In this document: positions 50,773-60,447 of the stretch, piece by piece
How positions within the stretch are numbered: the first letter of the stretch is position 1
Layout: each line of letters begins with the position of its first letter
DNA from: JAQVEB01 sp028698105
GTDB taxonomy: Bacteria > Bacteroidota > Bacteroidia > Bacteroidales > Dysgonomonadaceae
Assembly: GCA_964293155.1 (NCBI GenBank)
Contig: CAXYYA010000016.1
Coordinates: forward strand, 1-64,000
Length of the DNA: 64,000 nt
Direction of reading: 5' to 3'
The notes under the pieces: model-generated
Database searches by the model: none
What the model saw: the letters and a program-made list of their open reading frames with translations, nothing else
What the model was told of the DNA's origin: nothing
Made by a program: the position numbers and the translations under genes

Positions 50773-53589
50773 ATGTTAAAGAACGTCTTGTTACCGATAC
50801 TTTTTTCGCTGATATCAGCTACCGTATTTTCGCAGAAAAAATCGCTCGACCACTCGGTTTACGACAACTGGAAAAGCCTTACCAACATTACGGTAAGCGA
50901 TGACGGCAAAATTCTTTCGGCACTCATCAGCCCCCAGGAGGGCGATACCACGCTGTGGGTGAAAAACCTGGATAATAACCGCACGTTAAATGTTTTTCGC
51001 GTGAATAAATTCAATCTTTCTCCCGACGGGAGATACACGATAGGCCTCCTGAAAGCGCCGTTTTCCGATACACGCCAGGCGCGAATAAACAAAAAGAAAC
51101 CGGAGGATATGCCCAAGGATTCGCTGGTAATAATTGACAACAAAACGTTTTCGCTGGAGAAGATCGCGAATGTGAAATCGTTTAAGACGCCCGAAAAGAC
51201 GGCAAATCACATCGCTTACTCCATTGCCTTTCCCAAAGACACAACCAGGAAAGACGATAAAAAAGAAAAATTCAAACCAAAAGACCTGGTAATTCTCCGC
51301 GACCTCATTACACACAAAGAAGATACCGTAAGCAATGCGAAAGAGTTTGTTTTCAACAAATTTGGGAACGTTTTTGCGGTATCTGTTGAGCCGGACAAAA
51401 AGGATTCGACCGATGTTGCCCGCGTGGAATTTTTCGATCTGAAAAACAACACCCGAAAAACTATTTCGAACGAAAAGATGGAATACAAATCGCTTTCGTT
51501 CGACGAACCCGGCGATCAGTTGGTTTATCTGGCAACCAAAGACACCTCGAAAATCGAACAAAAATCATTCGATGTGCGCTACTTCCAAACCAAAGCCGAT
51601 TCGGCTATCGTATTGGCGCAGAAAAATGTGCGAGGACTGCCGTCCGGCTGGATTTTCAGCGACGACGCAAAGCCGCATTTCAGTAAAAACGGCGAACGCA
51701 TTATTCTCGGTTCCACACCGAAAAGGCCGGCCAAAGACACGACCATTGTCGGCTTCGAGGTAGCCTCCGTGGATGTTTGGACGTGGAAAGACCCCGTTAT
51801 TCAGCCACAACAACTCGTGGAGTTGAAAGATGAACTCAAACGAACATACACCGGGATCATCTACCCCAATAAACCCAACGCATTCATTCAATTAGCAGAC
51901 AAAGACATTCCTTACACCGCTATTTCGGATGAAGAAAACGGACGCTTCGCGTTGCTGTGGACAGACCTGCCGTATTTGCTGAACCAGCAGTGGGACATAG
52001 AACCCAAATACGATGCGTGGGTTTGGGATTTGCAAACCAACCAAAAAACACAAATCGCCAAAGCGTTACCCGGCAGGCCGGCGCTATCGGCACAGGGCAA
52101 TTTCACAGTATGGTGGAACGGCATTGAAAAACAATGGTTTGCATTTGACAACAGGAGCAAAAACACGCAAAACCTCACTTCAGGAATTCCCGTGAATTTT
52201 TGGAACGAAAAAAACGACGTGCCAAGCAATCCCGGTTCTTACGGTATCGGTGTATGGGGAGAAAACGACGCGTTCGTGCTCATCAATGATGCCTTCGACA
52301 TCTGGAAAATAGAACCGCAGGGGCGGAAAAAACCGGAAAACATCACGCAAAACGCCGGAAGAACAGATTCCGTCACTTTCCGCTACATCAATACCGATCC
52401 GGAAAAACGGTTTATAGAGCCAAAAGATGTTTTATTGCTCTCGGCTTTCGACAACAAAACCAAAGAAAACGGTTATTTCACGCTAAAACAAAAAGGGCGC
52501 AATCCGCTCGAAAAACGAGTACTGGACAAATATACGTTTTCATCGCTCAACAAAGCGAAAGATACCGATGTTTACGCCTTTCTGAAAAGCAATTTCAACA
52601 CTTCTCCCGATTTGTATGTAACCAAAAACGAATGGAAAACGGCTGAAAAGCTCACCGATATAAATCCGCAAATGCGCGATTACAACTGGGGAACGGCCGA
52701 ACTTTTTTCGTGGACATCGTTTGACGGCGTTCCCTTGCAGGGAATTTTGTATAAACCGGAAAATTTTGACCCTGCCAAAAAATATCCGGTAATGATCTAT
52801 TTCTACGAAAAACATTCCGATGAATTATACCGCTATTTTCCGCCTGCACCAAGCCGGTCAATTATCAATATTCCGTTTTACGTGAGCCGCGGTTACATCG
52901 TCTTCACGCCCGACATCCATTACACCGTCGGGCATCCAGGGCGGGACGCGTACAACTCCGTTGTAGCCGGTGCGCAGGCGCTTGCCGCCAATAAATGGGT
53001 GGACAAAGGCAACATGGCCATTCAAGGCCAAAGCTGGGGCGGATATCAGGTGGCTTATCTGGTTACGCAAACCGATATGTTTAAGGCGGCGGGAGCCGGC
53101 GCACCCGTCTCGAACATGACCAGCGCCTACGGCGGCATTCGCTGGGAATCCGGCCGGAGCCGACAGTTTCAGTACGAACAGACACAATCGAGAATCGGAG
53201 CAACCATGAACGATTCTTTACAACTTTACATTGATAATTCACCCGTTTTCTTTGCCGATAAAGTGCACACGCCGCTGCTCATCATGCACAACGATAAAGA
53301 CGGCGCCGTACCGTGGTATCAGGGAATAGAATATTTTATGACGCTCCGCCGGTTGGGGAAACCTGTCTGGTTGTTGCAGTACAACGACGAAGCACACAAT
53401 TTGGTGCAACGCAGAAACAGCAAAGACCTCTCCATTCGTTTGCAGCAATTTTTCGACCATTACCTGAAAGGTGCTCCCGCTCCCGTTTGGATGACGCGCG
53501 GCGTTCCCGCAACGGAAAAAGGTCAACAGTGGGGATATGAGTTGGACGACAGGGAGACGATGGCTCCGCCTTCGTCATCCAAAAAATAA
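50773..53589 (+). CDS. S9 family (prolyl oligopeptidase-like) peptidase, exported
   Basis: A 938-residue serine peptidase with signal peptide (ending ISATVFSQ). The N-terminal 650 residues look like a beta-propeller; the C-terminal alpha/beta-hydrolase has the nucleophile in GQSWGGYQ (Ser754), Asp in HNDKDGAVPW (near 842) and His in NDEAHNLV (near 876). Such enzymes cut short peptides or remove N-terminal dipeptides in the periplasm and are abundant in protein-fermenting Bacteroidetes. It is divergent from copA and monocistronic; the sigma gene downstream starts 67 nt later. Confidence 0.93.
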   Translation: MLKNVLLPILFSLISATVFSQKKSLDHSVYDNWKSLTNITVSDDGKILSALISPQEGDTTLWVKNLDNNRTLNVFRVNKFNLSPDGRYTIGLLKAPFSDTRQARINKKKPEDMPKDSLVIIDNKTFSLEKIANVKSFKTPEKTANHIAYSIAFPKDTTRKDDKKEKFKPKDLVILRDLITHKEDTVSNAKEFVFNKFGNVFAVSVEPDKKDSTDVARVEFFDLKNNTRKTISNEKMEYKSLSFDEPGDQLVYLATKDTSKIEQKSFDVRYFQTKADSAIVLAQKNVRGLPSGWIFSDDAKPHFSKNGERIILGSTPKRPAKDTTIVGFEVASVDVWTWKDPVIQPQQLVELKDELKRTYTGIIYPNKPNAFIQLADKDIPYTAISDEENGRFALLWTDLPYLLNQQWDIEPKYDAWVWDLQTNQKTQIAKALPGRPALSAQGNFTVWWNGIEKQWFAFDNRSKNTQNLTSGIPVNFWNEKNDVPSNPGSYGIGVWGENDAFVLINDAFDIWKIEPQGRKKPENITQNAGRTDSVTFRYINTDPEKRFIEPKDVLLLSAFDNKTKENGYFTLKQKGRNPLEKRVLDKYTFSSLNKAKDTDVYAFLKSNFNTSPDLYVTKNEWKTAEKLTDINPQMRDYNWGTAELFSWTSFDGVPLQGILYKPENFDPAKKYPVMIYFYEKHSDELYRYFPPAPSRSIINIPFYVSRGYIVFTPDIHYTVGHPGRDAYNSVVAGAQALAANKWVDKGNMAIQGQSWGGYQVAYLVTQTDMFKAAGAGAPVSNMTSAYGGIRWESGRSRQFQYEQTQSRIGATMNDSLQLYIDNSPVFFADKVHTPLLIMHNDKDGAVPWYQGIEYFMTLRRLGKPVWLLQYNDEAHNLVQRRNSKDLSIRLQQFFDHYLKGAPAPVWMTRGVPATEKGQQWGYELDDRETMAPPSSSKK

Positions 53590-53656
53590 GGGAAGATCCG
53601 AATCCGTCTGGCCGATTGCCGGTATGACGGGTACAACATGATTGAATTTTACCAAA

Positions 53657-54235
53657 ATGCTAAATGAAGTAAACGAACTCATCGCGTTGAAAAACGGTTC
53701 AGAGAAAGCTTTCGAAGCAATCTACAACAGATACGCCGGAAAGCTTTATAACTTCATTATGACCATTTCGCACGGCGACCGCTACATGGCCGAGGAGATC
53801 GTGCAGTCAACATTTGTACGTCTTTGGGAAGTGCGGGAACAGATCAATCCCCAAAAATCCATCCTGTCTTACCTTTCCACCATCGCAAAAAACATGCTGA
53901 TGAATAAATACCAGCGACAAACGGTTGAGTTTCTGTATCAGGAGTTTGCACTTAAACAAACGGTTTACCAAGACAACATAACCGAAAAAGAGATAGACAG
54001 AAAGTGGCTGGAAGATTTTGTGGATGAGCTGATTGAGCGTTTACCTCCATCCCGAAAACGTATTTTCATATTAAGCCGTAAAGAAGAACTGTCAACCCGC
54101 GAAATTGCCGAACGGATGCACATTTCGATAAGTACGGTTGAGACACAGTTATCCATCGCGATGAAGTTCATGCGATCGGAATTCGAGAAAAACTACGATA
54201 AACTTTTTCTTCTCGTATTCATTTTGTTAATTTAA
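53657..54235 (+). CDS. ECF sigma factor of the second glycan locus
   Basis: A 192-residue sigma-70 factor. Region 2 (EAIYNRYAGKLYNFIMTIS, MAEEIVQSTFVRLWEVRE) and region 4 (LPPSRKRIFILSRKEEL, STREIAERMHISISTVETQL) are standard for the Bacteroidetes FecI-like group. The ATG at 53657 (MLNEVNEL) is taken rather than a TTG five codons earlier. It is followed by a FecR anti-sigma gene and an STN-type SusC, giving the complete trans-envelope relay: glycan-loaded SusC, then FecR, then sigma. Confidence 0.93.
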   Translation: MLNEVNELIALKNGSEKAFEAIYNRYAGKLYNFIMTISHGDRYMAEEIVQSTFVRLWEVREQINPQKSILSYLSTIAKNMLMNKYQRQTVEFLYQEFALKQTVYQDNITEKEIDRKWLEDFVDELIERLPPSRKRIFILSRKEELSTREIAERMHISISTVETQLSIAMKFMRSEFEKNYDKLFLLVFILLI

Positions 54236-54303
54236 TTTAATAAATAACATGGATTAGCGGAAGACATGCAAAAAATTGTACCATACACAGAGACAAATGA
54301 AAA

Positions 54304-55296
54304 ATGACAGACAAAAATTATACAGCTCTTTTTGAAAAATATCTCCGGAACCAGGCATCCGAGGAAGAAATAGAACAATTGCTGTTCATTATTCGTTCAG
54401 ACAAACGCGTTCAACGTTTTTTTGAAGACGAGCTATCGAAGGCCGATTCTACCATGGATGAAACAACTAAAAAAAGAATCTACGAAAAAATTCACACTTC
54501 CGTAAAACCGGAAAGAACCGTTTTTGCCGCTACTTCCATGGGGTGGAAAAGAGTTTTACAATGGACTGCCATTCTATTACTGCCCGTGTTATCCGCGCTT
54601 TCGGTTTATTACTTCACACACAAAAATGAAGCCCGAAATCATCCTACGATCATTACGGCTCAAAACGGCGAAAAGGCCGAGGCTGTATTGCCCGACGGGA
54701 CAAAAGTTTGGATCAATTCGGGTTCTACACTCACCTATGACGATAGCTTTAACCGTGAAAACCGTCCCGTTCATTTGGATGGCGAAGCCTATTTTGAAGT
54801 GGCAAAAGACAAAAAACACCCTTTCATCGTGAAAACCCAATGGATGGATGTTCAGGCCCTGGGAACCGCTTTTAATGTGCGTTCATACAAAACCGATCAG
54901 CAAACATCGGCCATATTGCTCGAAGGAAAGATAAAAGTATCTGCCGGAGGAAAAGACAAAATATTGGATGTGAATCAACGCGCTACCTTCGATAAATACA
55001 CGCAGAAATTTACAACCGATTTAGTGGAAGCGCCTAATTTCGTCGAATGGAAAAATGGAAGCATTTACTTCAACAACCAAACCTTCAACGATATAGCCCA
55101 AACCCTTTCGCGCATTTACAACGTTGATATTCAGTTCGCATCGGAAGAACTTCGTCCGATGCGTTTTACCGGTACGCTGGGCAGCAGCAGCATTAAAAAT
55201 GCGTTGGATATCCTTACCTTCACATCGCCTATGTACTACACGGTAAAGGATACAACCATCATTCTATACTACAAGAAAATAGTTAAAAAAATCTAA
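54304..55296 (+). CDS. FecR-family anti-sigma factor
   Basis: A 330-residue inner membrane protein: cytoplasmic sigma-binding N-terminus (1-80), one transmembrane helix (about 84-103), and a periplasmic FecR domain with NGEKAEAVLPDGTKVWINSGSTLTY and HLDGEAYFEVAKD, plus a C-terminal DUF4974-type domain (FNNQTFNDIAQTLSRIYNV). It should hold the sigma factor inactive until the periplasmic signal from the STN domain of SusC arrives. The sigma gene lies 68 nt upstream. Confidence 0.94.
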   Translation: MTDKNYTALFEKYLRNQASEEEIEQLLFIIRSDKRVQRFFEDELSKADSTMDETTKKRIYEKIHTSVKPERTVFAATSMGWKRVLQWTAILLLPVLSALSVYYFTHKNEARNHPTIITAQNGEKAEAVLPDGTKVWINSGSTLTYDDSFNRENRPVHLDGEAYFEVAKDKKHPFIVKTQWMDVQALGTAFNVRSYKTDQQTSAILLEGKIKVSAGGKDKILDVNQRATFDKYTQKFTTDLVEAPNFVEWKNGSIYFNNQTFNDIAQTLSRIYNVDIQFASEELRPMRFTGTLGSSSIKNALDILTFTSPMYYTVKDTTIILYYKKIVKKI

Positions 55297-55346
55297 CGCC
55301 TCCATTTTCATTAGCAAAAAAATTCGCGTTAATTGTACTCTATATA

Positions 55347-55365
55347 CAGATTTTCACAAAATCTG
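55347..55365. promoter_or_regulatory. Perfect inverted repeat between fecR and susC
   Basis: CAGATTTT and AAAATCTG with a 3-nt spacer, 48 nt before the susC ATG and without a following T run. It is a candidate operator or an mRNA hairpin; function not known. Confidence 0.4.
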
Positions 55366-55412
55366 ACCGATGCAATTTAAGTCTATATTAATATTAACTC
55401 ATTTTTTTGTCT

Positions 55413-58400
55413 ATGAATCAGAATCTATTACAGAGAAAAAGCAAATTCAAAAGCGCAATAAAGCTTTTCATTTTGCTATTGGTGGTGGCGATAAGTTTGC
55501 CTTCGTTTTCGCAAATAACGATAAATGTGAGGAACAAAACACTACGTCAGGCACTGAACGAGGTAGAAAAAGTTAGTGATTACCGCTTTTTTTACAACGA
55601 ATCGTTGGCCGTTTTAAACAGAAACACCACGATCCAGGTAACCAATTCCAACATTGACAACGTAATGCAGAGACTTCTTACCGGAACGGATGTTACGTAC
55701 GAAAAAAACAACAACATCGTTGCCCTGGTCGAGAAAGCAAACCTTCCGGCCACAGCCCAGCAACAGGATAAAGTGACCGTGCGCGGACAAGTATCCGATG
55801 CAAAAGGTGAGCCCGTAATCGGCGCAAATATCATTGAAGAGGGCGTACCCGGAAACGGAACCGTAACCGATTACAATGGGAATTTTTCACTTGCGGTAAA
55901 CAGAAATGCAACCCTGCGCATATCGTATCTGGGTTACACTGACGTAGTGCTGTCAACCACCGGAAGAACATCTTTTGATGTTGTTATGCAGGAAGACACC
56001 AAAGTGCTTAGCGAAGTTGTGGTAACCGCTCTGGGTATTAAACGCGAAGAGAAAGCGTTGGGATATGCCGTGCAGGCTGTTGCAGGAGACGGATTGCAAA
56101 CGGTTAAAGGAATTGATGTGGGAACATCGCTCACCGGAAAAGTTGCCGGGCTTCTCGTACGAAACAGCACCGAGTTTACCGCTGCACCAAGCATCCAGAT
56201 TCGTGGGGAGGACCCGCTGCTGGTAATTGACGGCGTTCCGTATGCGAACATGACATTGCGCGATATCCCATCTGACGATATTGAGAGCCTCAGCGTACTG
56301 AAAGGCGCTACCGCATCGGCTTTGTACGGCTATCGGGGTTCGAGCGGAGCCATTATGGTAACAACCAAAAAAGGATTATCCGCAAAAGGATTATCCGTTT
56401 CCGTGAACTCGGGGACGATGTTTGCTGCCGGATATCTGGCGATTCCCAAATTGCAATCGAGTTTCGGTAGAGTTGTCCGGACAAATGCCGATGGTAAGTT
56501 GGAATATGTGCGCTCAGGCGATGGTTCTTGGGGTGTTCCACTGGACGGAAGAGAAATCATTCAATGGGATCCGATTTCCAAATCGATGAAACCAATGCCG
56601 TATCTGCCTATAGGAAAAGACAATTTCCAGAATTTCCTCGAAACCGGTTACGTTCTTAACAACAACGTAAACATTGTGCAGCAGGGCGAATTCGGAAGTT
56701 TCCGCACAACTGCCACATGGGTGAACAACAAAGGCCAATATCCTAATTCCATTTACAATAAGTTGACTTTCGGGTTAGGCGGCGATATGAAGATAGATAA
56801 GTTTTTATTGTCGGCTTCCATGGCCTACAACAAACAAACGACTCCCAACACCGGATTCGGCGGATACACAGGGTATGACCCCATGTACTCAATGCTGATT
56901 TGGTCGGCTCCTGATTGGGACATTCGGCAATACAAAGATTACTGGTTAATTCCCAACGAAGTACAAAACAGCAGTTATACTTCTACGAACAACAACCCGT
57001 ATTTTGACCGGTTCGAAAGAACGCGCAGCATGAACAGGGATATTTTCAACGGTTCGGTTTCTATCGACTATAATTTTACTGATTGGTTGAAAGCAACGGC
57101 ACGTACGGGTTTCGACGTATATAGCGACAAGAAGGAAGTTACCATATCCAAAGGTTCTTTCCAAGGCGGGGGTAATTCTACCGTCTTGAACGGCGGAACT
57201 GAAATCTGGGGCGAATCGCAAAGAGGTTCATACAACGTGGGCCTTGGAAGAGGATACAGTTTAAATAACGACTTGCTGCTCTCTGCCGATAAATCTTTCG
57301 GTGATTTCCGTATAGAAAGTTTCATCGGCGGAACCATTTACTACACACAAGACGACGGTATTGAAGCACGCACGCAAGGCGGATTGACAATACCTGCTTT
57401 CTACTCGCTCAAGGCATCGGTAAATCCGGCTTCCGTAAGGTCTGTCATCTTCAAACAGCAGGTAAACAGTTTATACGGAAGATTAGGATTCTCATGGAAA
57501 AGCCTTCTTTACGCCGAAGCAACGCTACGTAACGACTGGAGTTCAACACTTTCCGAATCCACCCGCTCCTATCTGTATCCGTCGGTATCGGGAAGTTTAA
57601 TTCTTTCGGAATTGTTGCCTAAATACGATTGGTTGTCGCTCTGGAAGTTAAGAGGTTCGTGGACTTCATCCAAAACTCCCGCCGGAGTATATTCAATCAA
57701 TTCCGTGTATTCCATCACTCCCAACGCATGGGGCGATTTAAGCTCAGCTTCTTTCCCATCGGCGATTAAAGGAACCGATGTGCGTCCTGAATCGGCATCC
57801 ACGTTCGAAATCGGAACAGCAATTAATGTATTCAAGAACAGAGCTTCGCTCGACATTTCTTATTACCAAAAAAGAATGTATGACTTCCTTAGATGGGCTC
57901 CGATAAGTCCGGCATCGGGTTACACATCGAATTACATCAACACCGATGAAGAGATAACCCGCAAAGGTATCGAAATTACGGCCAATGTAACGCCCGTAAA
58001 GACGAATGACCTTGAATGGGATATTTCTTTCAACTGGTCAAAATATGCCCGTTACTACACGCAACTCGACTCGGTTTATTCAACCGATAAACCCTGGGTT
58101 GCAGTAGGAAAAAGAGTAGATCATTACATTTTGAACAATTATCAAAAAGACCCGTCGGGGAATATCATTCACAATAACGGTTTGCCATTGTACTCGCCGT
58201 ACACATCGTTATTCGGCTACTACGATCCCGATTGGTTGTGGGGATTAAATACTTCGCTTCGTTACAAGGATTTCACACTTGGTATTTCGTTGGACGGCCG
58301 TGTAGGCGGAATAGCCCAAACCACCACAGAAATGTATATGTGGAGAGCCGGTTCGCATCCCAATTCCGTTGTACCTGAAAGATTTTTGGACGCTAACAAC

Positions 58401-58817
58401 CCCGGCTCTCGAAACTACATCGGACAAGGAGTTAAAGTGGTTTCCGGACAGGCCACATACGACACGTACGGCAACATCACAAGCGATAACCGACAATACG
58501 CCCCAAACGATGTAGCGGTTACTTACCAAACCTATACAAACGCGCTGCACAAAGGGACAGCCTGGGGTGGATCTCCTTCGCCGTTGGATGCTTATTCTAC
58601 TACCTTCTTCAAATTAAGGGAAATTTCATTGACCTGTAATTTACCTAAAGAAGTGGTCGGTAAATTCAAAGCCAAAAGCGCTTCAATATCGGCCATCGGG
58701 CAAAATGTATTCTTGTGGGCGAAACAGTTCAAGTATTCCGACCCCGACGGCGGTTATGAAAACTTCAGCGACCCGTCTATCCGTTACATGGGTTTTAACC
58801 TGAAAGTAGTATTTTAA
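55413..58817 (+). CDS. SusC/RagA TonB-dependent transporter with STN domain
   Basis: A 1134-residue SusC-like outer membrane transporter. After the signal peptide (to about 35, ...LPSFSQ) comes an STN domain (TLRQALNEVEKVSDYRFFYN), the domain that contacts a FecR anti-sigma factor, then a carboxypeptidase-like domain (GANIIEEGVPGNGTVTDYNGNF), plug (GIDVGTSLTGKVAGLLV; YRGSSGAIMVTTKKG) and barrel ending ...MGFNLKVVF. The ATG at 55413 is used; a TTG two codons earlier is also possible. Together with the next genes it forms a beta-glucan-type uptake locus. Confidence 0.95.
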   Translation: MNQNLLQRKSKFKSAIKLFILLLVVAISLPSFSQITINVRNKTLRQALNEVEKVSDYRFFYNESLAVLNRNTTIQVTNSNIDNVMQRLLTGTDVTYEKNNNIVALVEKANLPATAQQQDKVTVRGQVSDAKGEPVIGANIIEEGVPGNGTVTDYNGNFSLAVNRNATLRISYLGYTDVVLSTTGRTSFDVVMQEDTKVLSEVVVTALGIKREEKALGYAVQAVAGDGLQTVKGIDVGTSLTGKVAGLLVRNSTEFTAAPSIQIRGEDPLLVIDGVPYANMTLRDIPSDDIESLSVLKGATASALYGYRGSSGAIMVTTKKGLSAKGLSVSVNSGTMFAAGYLAIPKLQSSFGRVVRTNADGKLEYVRSGDGSWGVPLDGREIIQWDPISKSMKPMPYLPIGKDNFQNFLETGYVLNNNVNIVQQGEFGSFRTTATWVNNKGQYPNSIYNKLTFGLGGDMKIDKFLLSASMAYNKQTTPNTGFGGYTGYDPMYSMLIWSAPDWDIRQYKDYWLIPNEVQNSSYTSTNNNPYFDRFERTRSMNRDIFNGSVSIDYNFTDWLKATARTGFDVYSDKKEVTISKGSFQGGGNSTVLNGGTEIWGESQRGSYNVGLGRGYSLNNDLLLSADKSFGDFRIESFIGGTIYYTQDDGIEARTQGGLTIPAFYSLKASVNPASVRSVIFKQQVNSLYGRLGFSWKSLLYAEATLRNDWSSTLSESTRSYLYPSVSGSLILSELLPKYDWLSLWKLRGSWTSSKTPAGVYSINSVYSITPNAWGDLSSASFPSAIKGTDVRPESASTFEIGTAINVFKNRASLDISYYQKRMYDFLRWAPISPASGYTSNYINTDEEITRKGIEITANVTPVKTNDLEWDISFNWSKYARYYTQLDSVYSTDKPWVAVGKRVDHYILNNYQKDPSGNIIHNNGLPLYSPYTSLFGYYDPDWLWGLNTSLRYKDFTLGISLDGRVGGIAQTTTEMYMWRAGSHPNSVVPERFLDANNPGSRNYIGQGVKVVSGQATYDTYGNITSDNRQYAPNDVAVTYQTYTNALHKGTAWGGSPSPLDAYSTTFFKLREISLTCNLPKEVVGKFKAKSASISAIGQNVFLWAKQFKYSDPDGGYENFSDPSIRYMGFNLKVVF

Positions 58818-58855
58818 TGAACAATAAATCAGTAATATTTCAAAAAACAGCAAAT

Positions 58856-60391
58856 ATGAAAAAGATACATAAATATATCAACCGCACGGGAGTGTTTGTT
58901 TTGTCTTTAATCTTACTTTTCGGTTGTAATAATTTTGAAGACATAAATACCAATCCCGACGACACAACTACCGTGAGCGCATCGCTGTTGGCAACCAATG
59001 TGATACTTCGGTTTACCAAATTTGCCGGAAAAGACGGGAAATCCCTTATTGCCGATAATGCTTTGCCAAAATACGTGGGATATGCCAACGAAGGGCAAAT
59101 GGATCAGCAATACAACAAAATCGGAAGCAGCGATTTCGGCGGCATGACTATTCTGCCGAATATTCAAAAAATGATCGAATATTCGCAAGACGGCGTAATG
59201 GAAGATTCGTATCGTGGCGTCGGCGCTTTTGCAAAAGCATACGTTTTTTACAGACTTACCATGGAAATGGGCGATATTCCCTACAGCGAAGCCGGATTAG
59301 GCGCCGACGGGGTTTACAAAGTGAAGTACGACACGCAGGAGCAGGTTTTGAAAGGCGTGCTCGATGACCTGAAAGCGGCCGACGAATATTTTGCCAAAGG
59401 ACGTACTTTCGACGGAGACCCAACGCCGTACAAAGGCGATCCCGCTAAATGGAGAAAGGCCGTAAACTCTTTCGCACTTAAAGTGTTGATGTCTTTGAGC
59501 AAAAAAGAATCCATCGGCGGCATCAATATTAAATCGCGCTTTGCCGAGATTGTAAGTGCGGGGAATATTCTGGATGCTTCCACCGGTTTTTACGGACTCA
59601 ACTATTCATCTAAGAACAAACATCCGCTATCGGGCACCAACGACTTGTTTACCAGTAGAACCATCATCAGCTCACTGTTAATGGACAATCTTAAGTCGTT
59701 AAACGACCGGAGAATGTATTATTTCGCTGAACCTGCCGGAGCACTGATTGCCGAAGGCAAAACAGAAACAGATCCGGATGCTTATGTGGGAGTTGATGTA
59801 GCCATGGAATATGCTTTGATGAATGCCGGACACAGCAACAACCTTTATTCATTGTTGAACAAACGCTATTTGCAGCAAGAAGCATGCGAACCTTTGAGGG
59901 TAATCACTTTTGCCGAACAACAGCTTGTTTTGGCTGAAGCGGTTTTGAAAGGCTGGATTCCGGGAAATGCAAAATCGTATTACGAAGCCGGCGCCAAAGC
60001 CGCATTAACCGATGTAATGACTCAGGCAACTGAAAGCTATGCCCACGGAATGCCCATTACTGCGGACTACATAGCAGGTTATTTTACAGGCGAAACAGCT
60101 TTTAAAGCAACTGCGAACGAACAATTGCAACAAATCTGGATGCAGCGTTATATTTTGCAGTTCATGCAGGATGCCGAAAGCACTTTCTTTGAGTATCGCC
60201 GCAATCAGTATCCGGTATTTCCGATTAACCCGGCAACAAGCCTGAACGAAAACAACAAAAACGGGATTCCGATGCGTTGGCTCTACCCGGGTGCAGAAAC
60301 AAGCTACAACCGCGAAAATCTTCAAGAGGCGCTCGATCGTCAGTACGATGGATACGATGAAATAAACAAGATTATGTGGATTTTAAAATAA
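58856..60391 (+). CDS. SusD-like glycan-binding lipoprotein
   Basis: A 511-residue lipoprotein of the SusD/RagB superfamily (SusD_2-like subgroup). Lipobox LLFGC (Cys near 24) follows a standard signal peptide; the CNNFEDINTNPDDTTTVSASLL opening and the helical TPR-like body (FAKAYVFYRLTMEMGDIPYSEA) are typical. The Met at 58856 is chosen since the earlier ATG at 58817 overlaps the SusC stop and adds 13 polar residues before the signal peptide. It ends 12 nt before a terminator. Confidence 0.92.
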   Translation: MKKIHKYINRTGVFVLSLILLFGCNNFEDINTNPDDTTTVSASLLATNVILRFTKFAGKDGKSLIADNALPKYVGYANEGQMDQQYNKIGSSDFGGMTILPNIQKMIEYSQDGVMEDSYRGVGAFAKAYVFYRLTMEMGDIPYSEAGLGADGVYKVKYDTQEQVLKGVLDDLKAADEYFAKGRTFDGDPTPYKGDPAKWRKAVNSFALKVLMSLSKKESIGGINIKSRFAEIVSAGNILDASTGFYGLNYSSKNKHPLSGTNDLFTSRTIISSLLMDNLKSLNDRRMYYFAEPAGALIAEGKTETDPDAYVGVDVAMEYALMNAGHSNNLYSLLNKRYLQQEACEPLRVITFAEQQLVLAEAVLKGWIPGNAKSYYEAGAKAALTDVMTQATESYAHGMPITADYIAGYFTGETAFKATANEQLQQIWMQRYILQFMQDAESTFFEYRRNQYPVFPINPATSLNENNKNGIPMRWLYPGAETSYNRENLQEALDRQYDGYDEINKIMWILK

Positions 60392-60403
60392 ACTTTTACG
60401 AAA

Positions 60404-60444
60404 AATCGCTTGTTATTTTAAAAGTAACAAGCGATTATTTTTTT
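60404..60444 (+). terminator. Intrinsic terminator between susD and the GH16 gene
   Basis: A perfect 12-bp stem (60404-60415 with 60425-60436), 9-nt loop and a T7 run. Its last T is 3 nt before the GH16 start codon, so GH16 expression would depend on read-through. Confidence 0.82.
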
Positions 60445-60447
60445 ATT

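Noticed and set aside
50709..50903. 64-codon frame at the start of the S9 peptidase gene
   Set aside because: Overlaps the peptidase signal peptide region in another frame and has no homology-like features.
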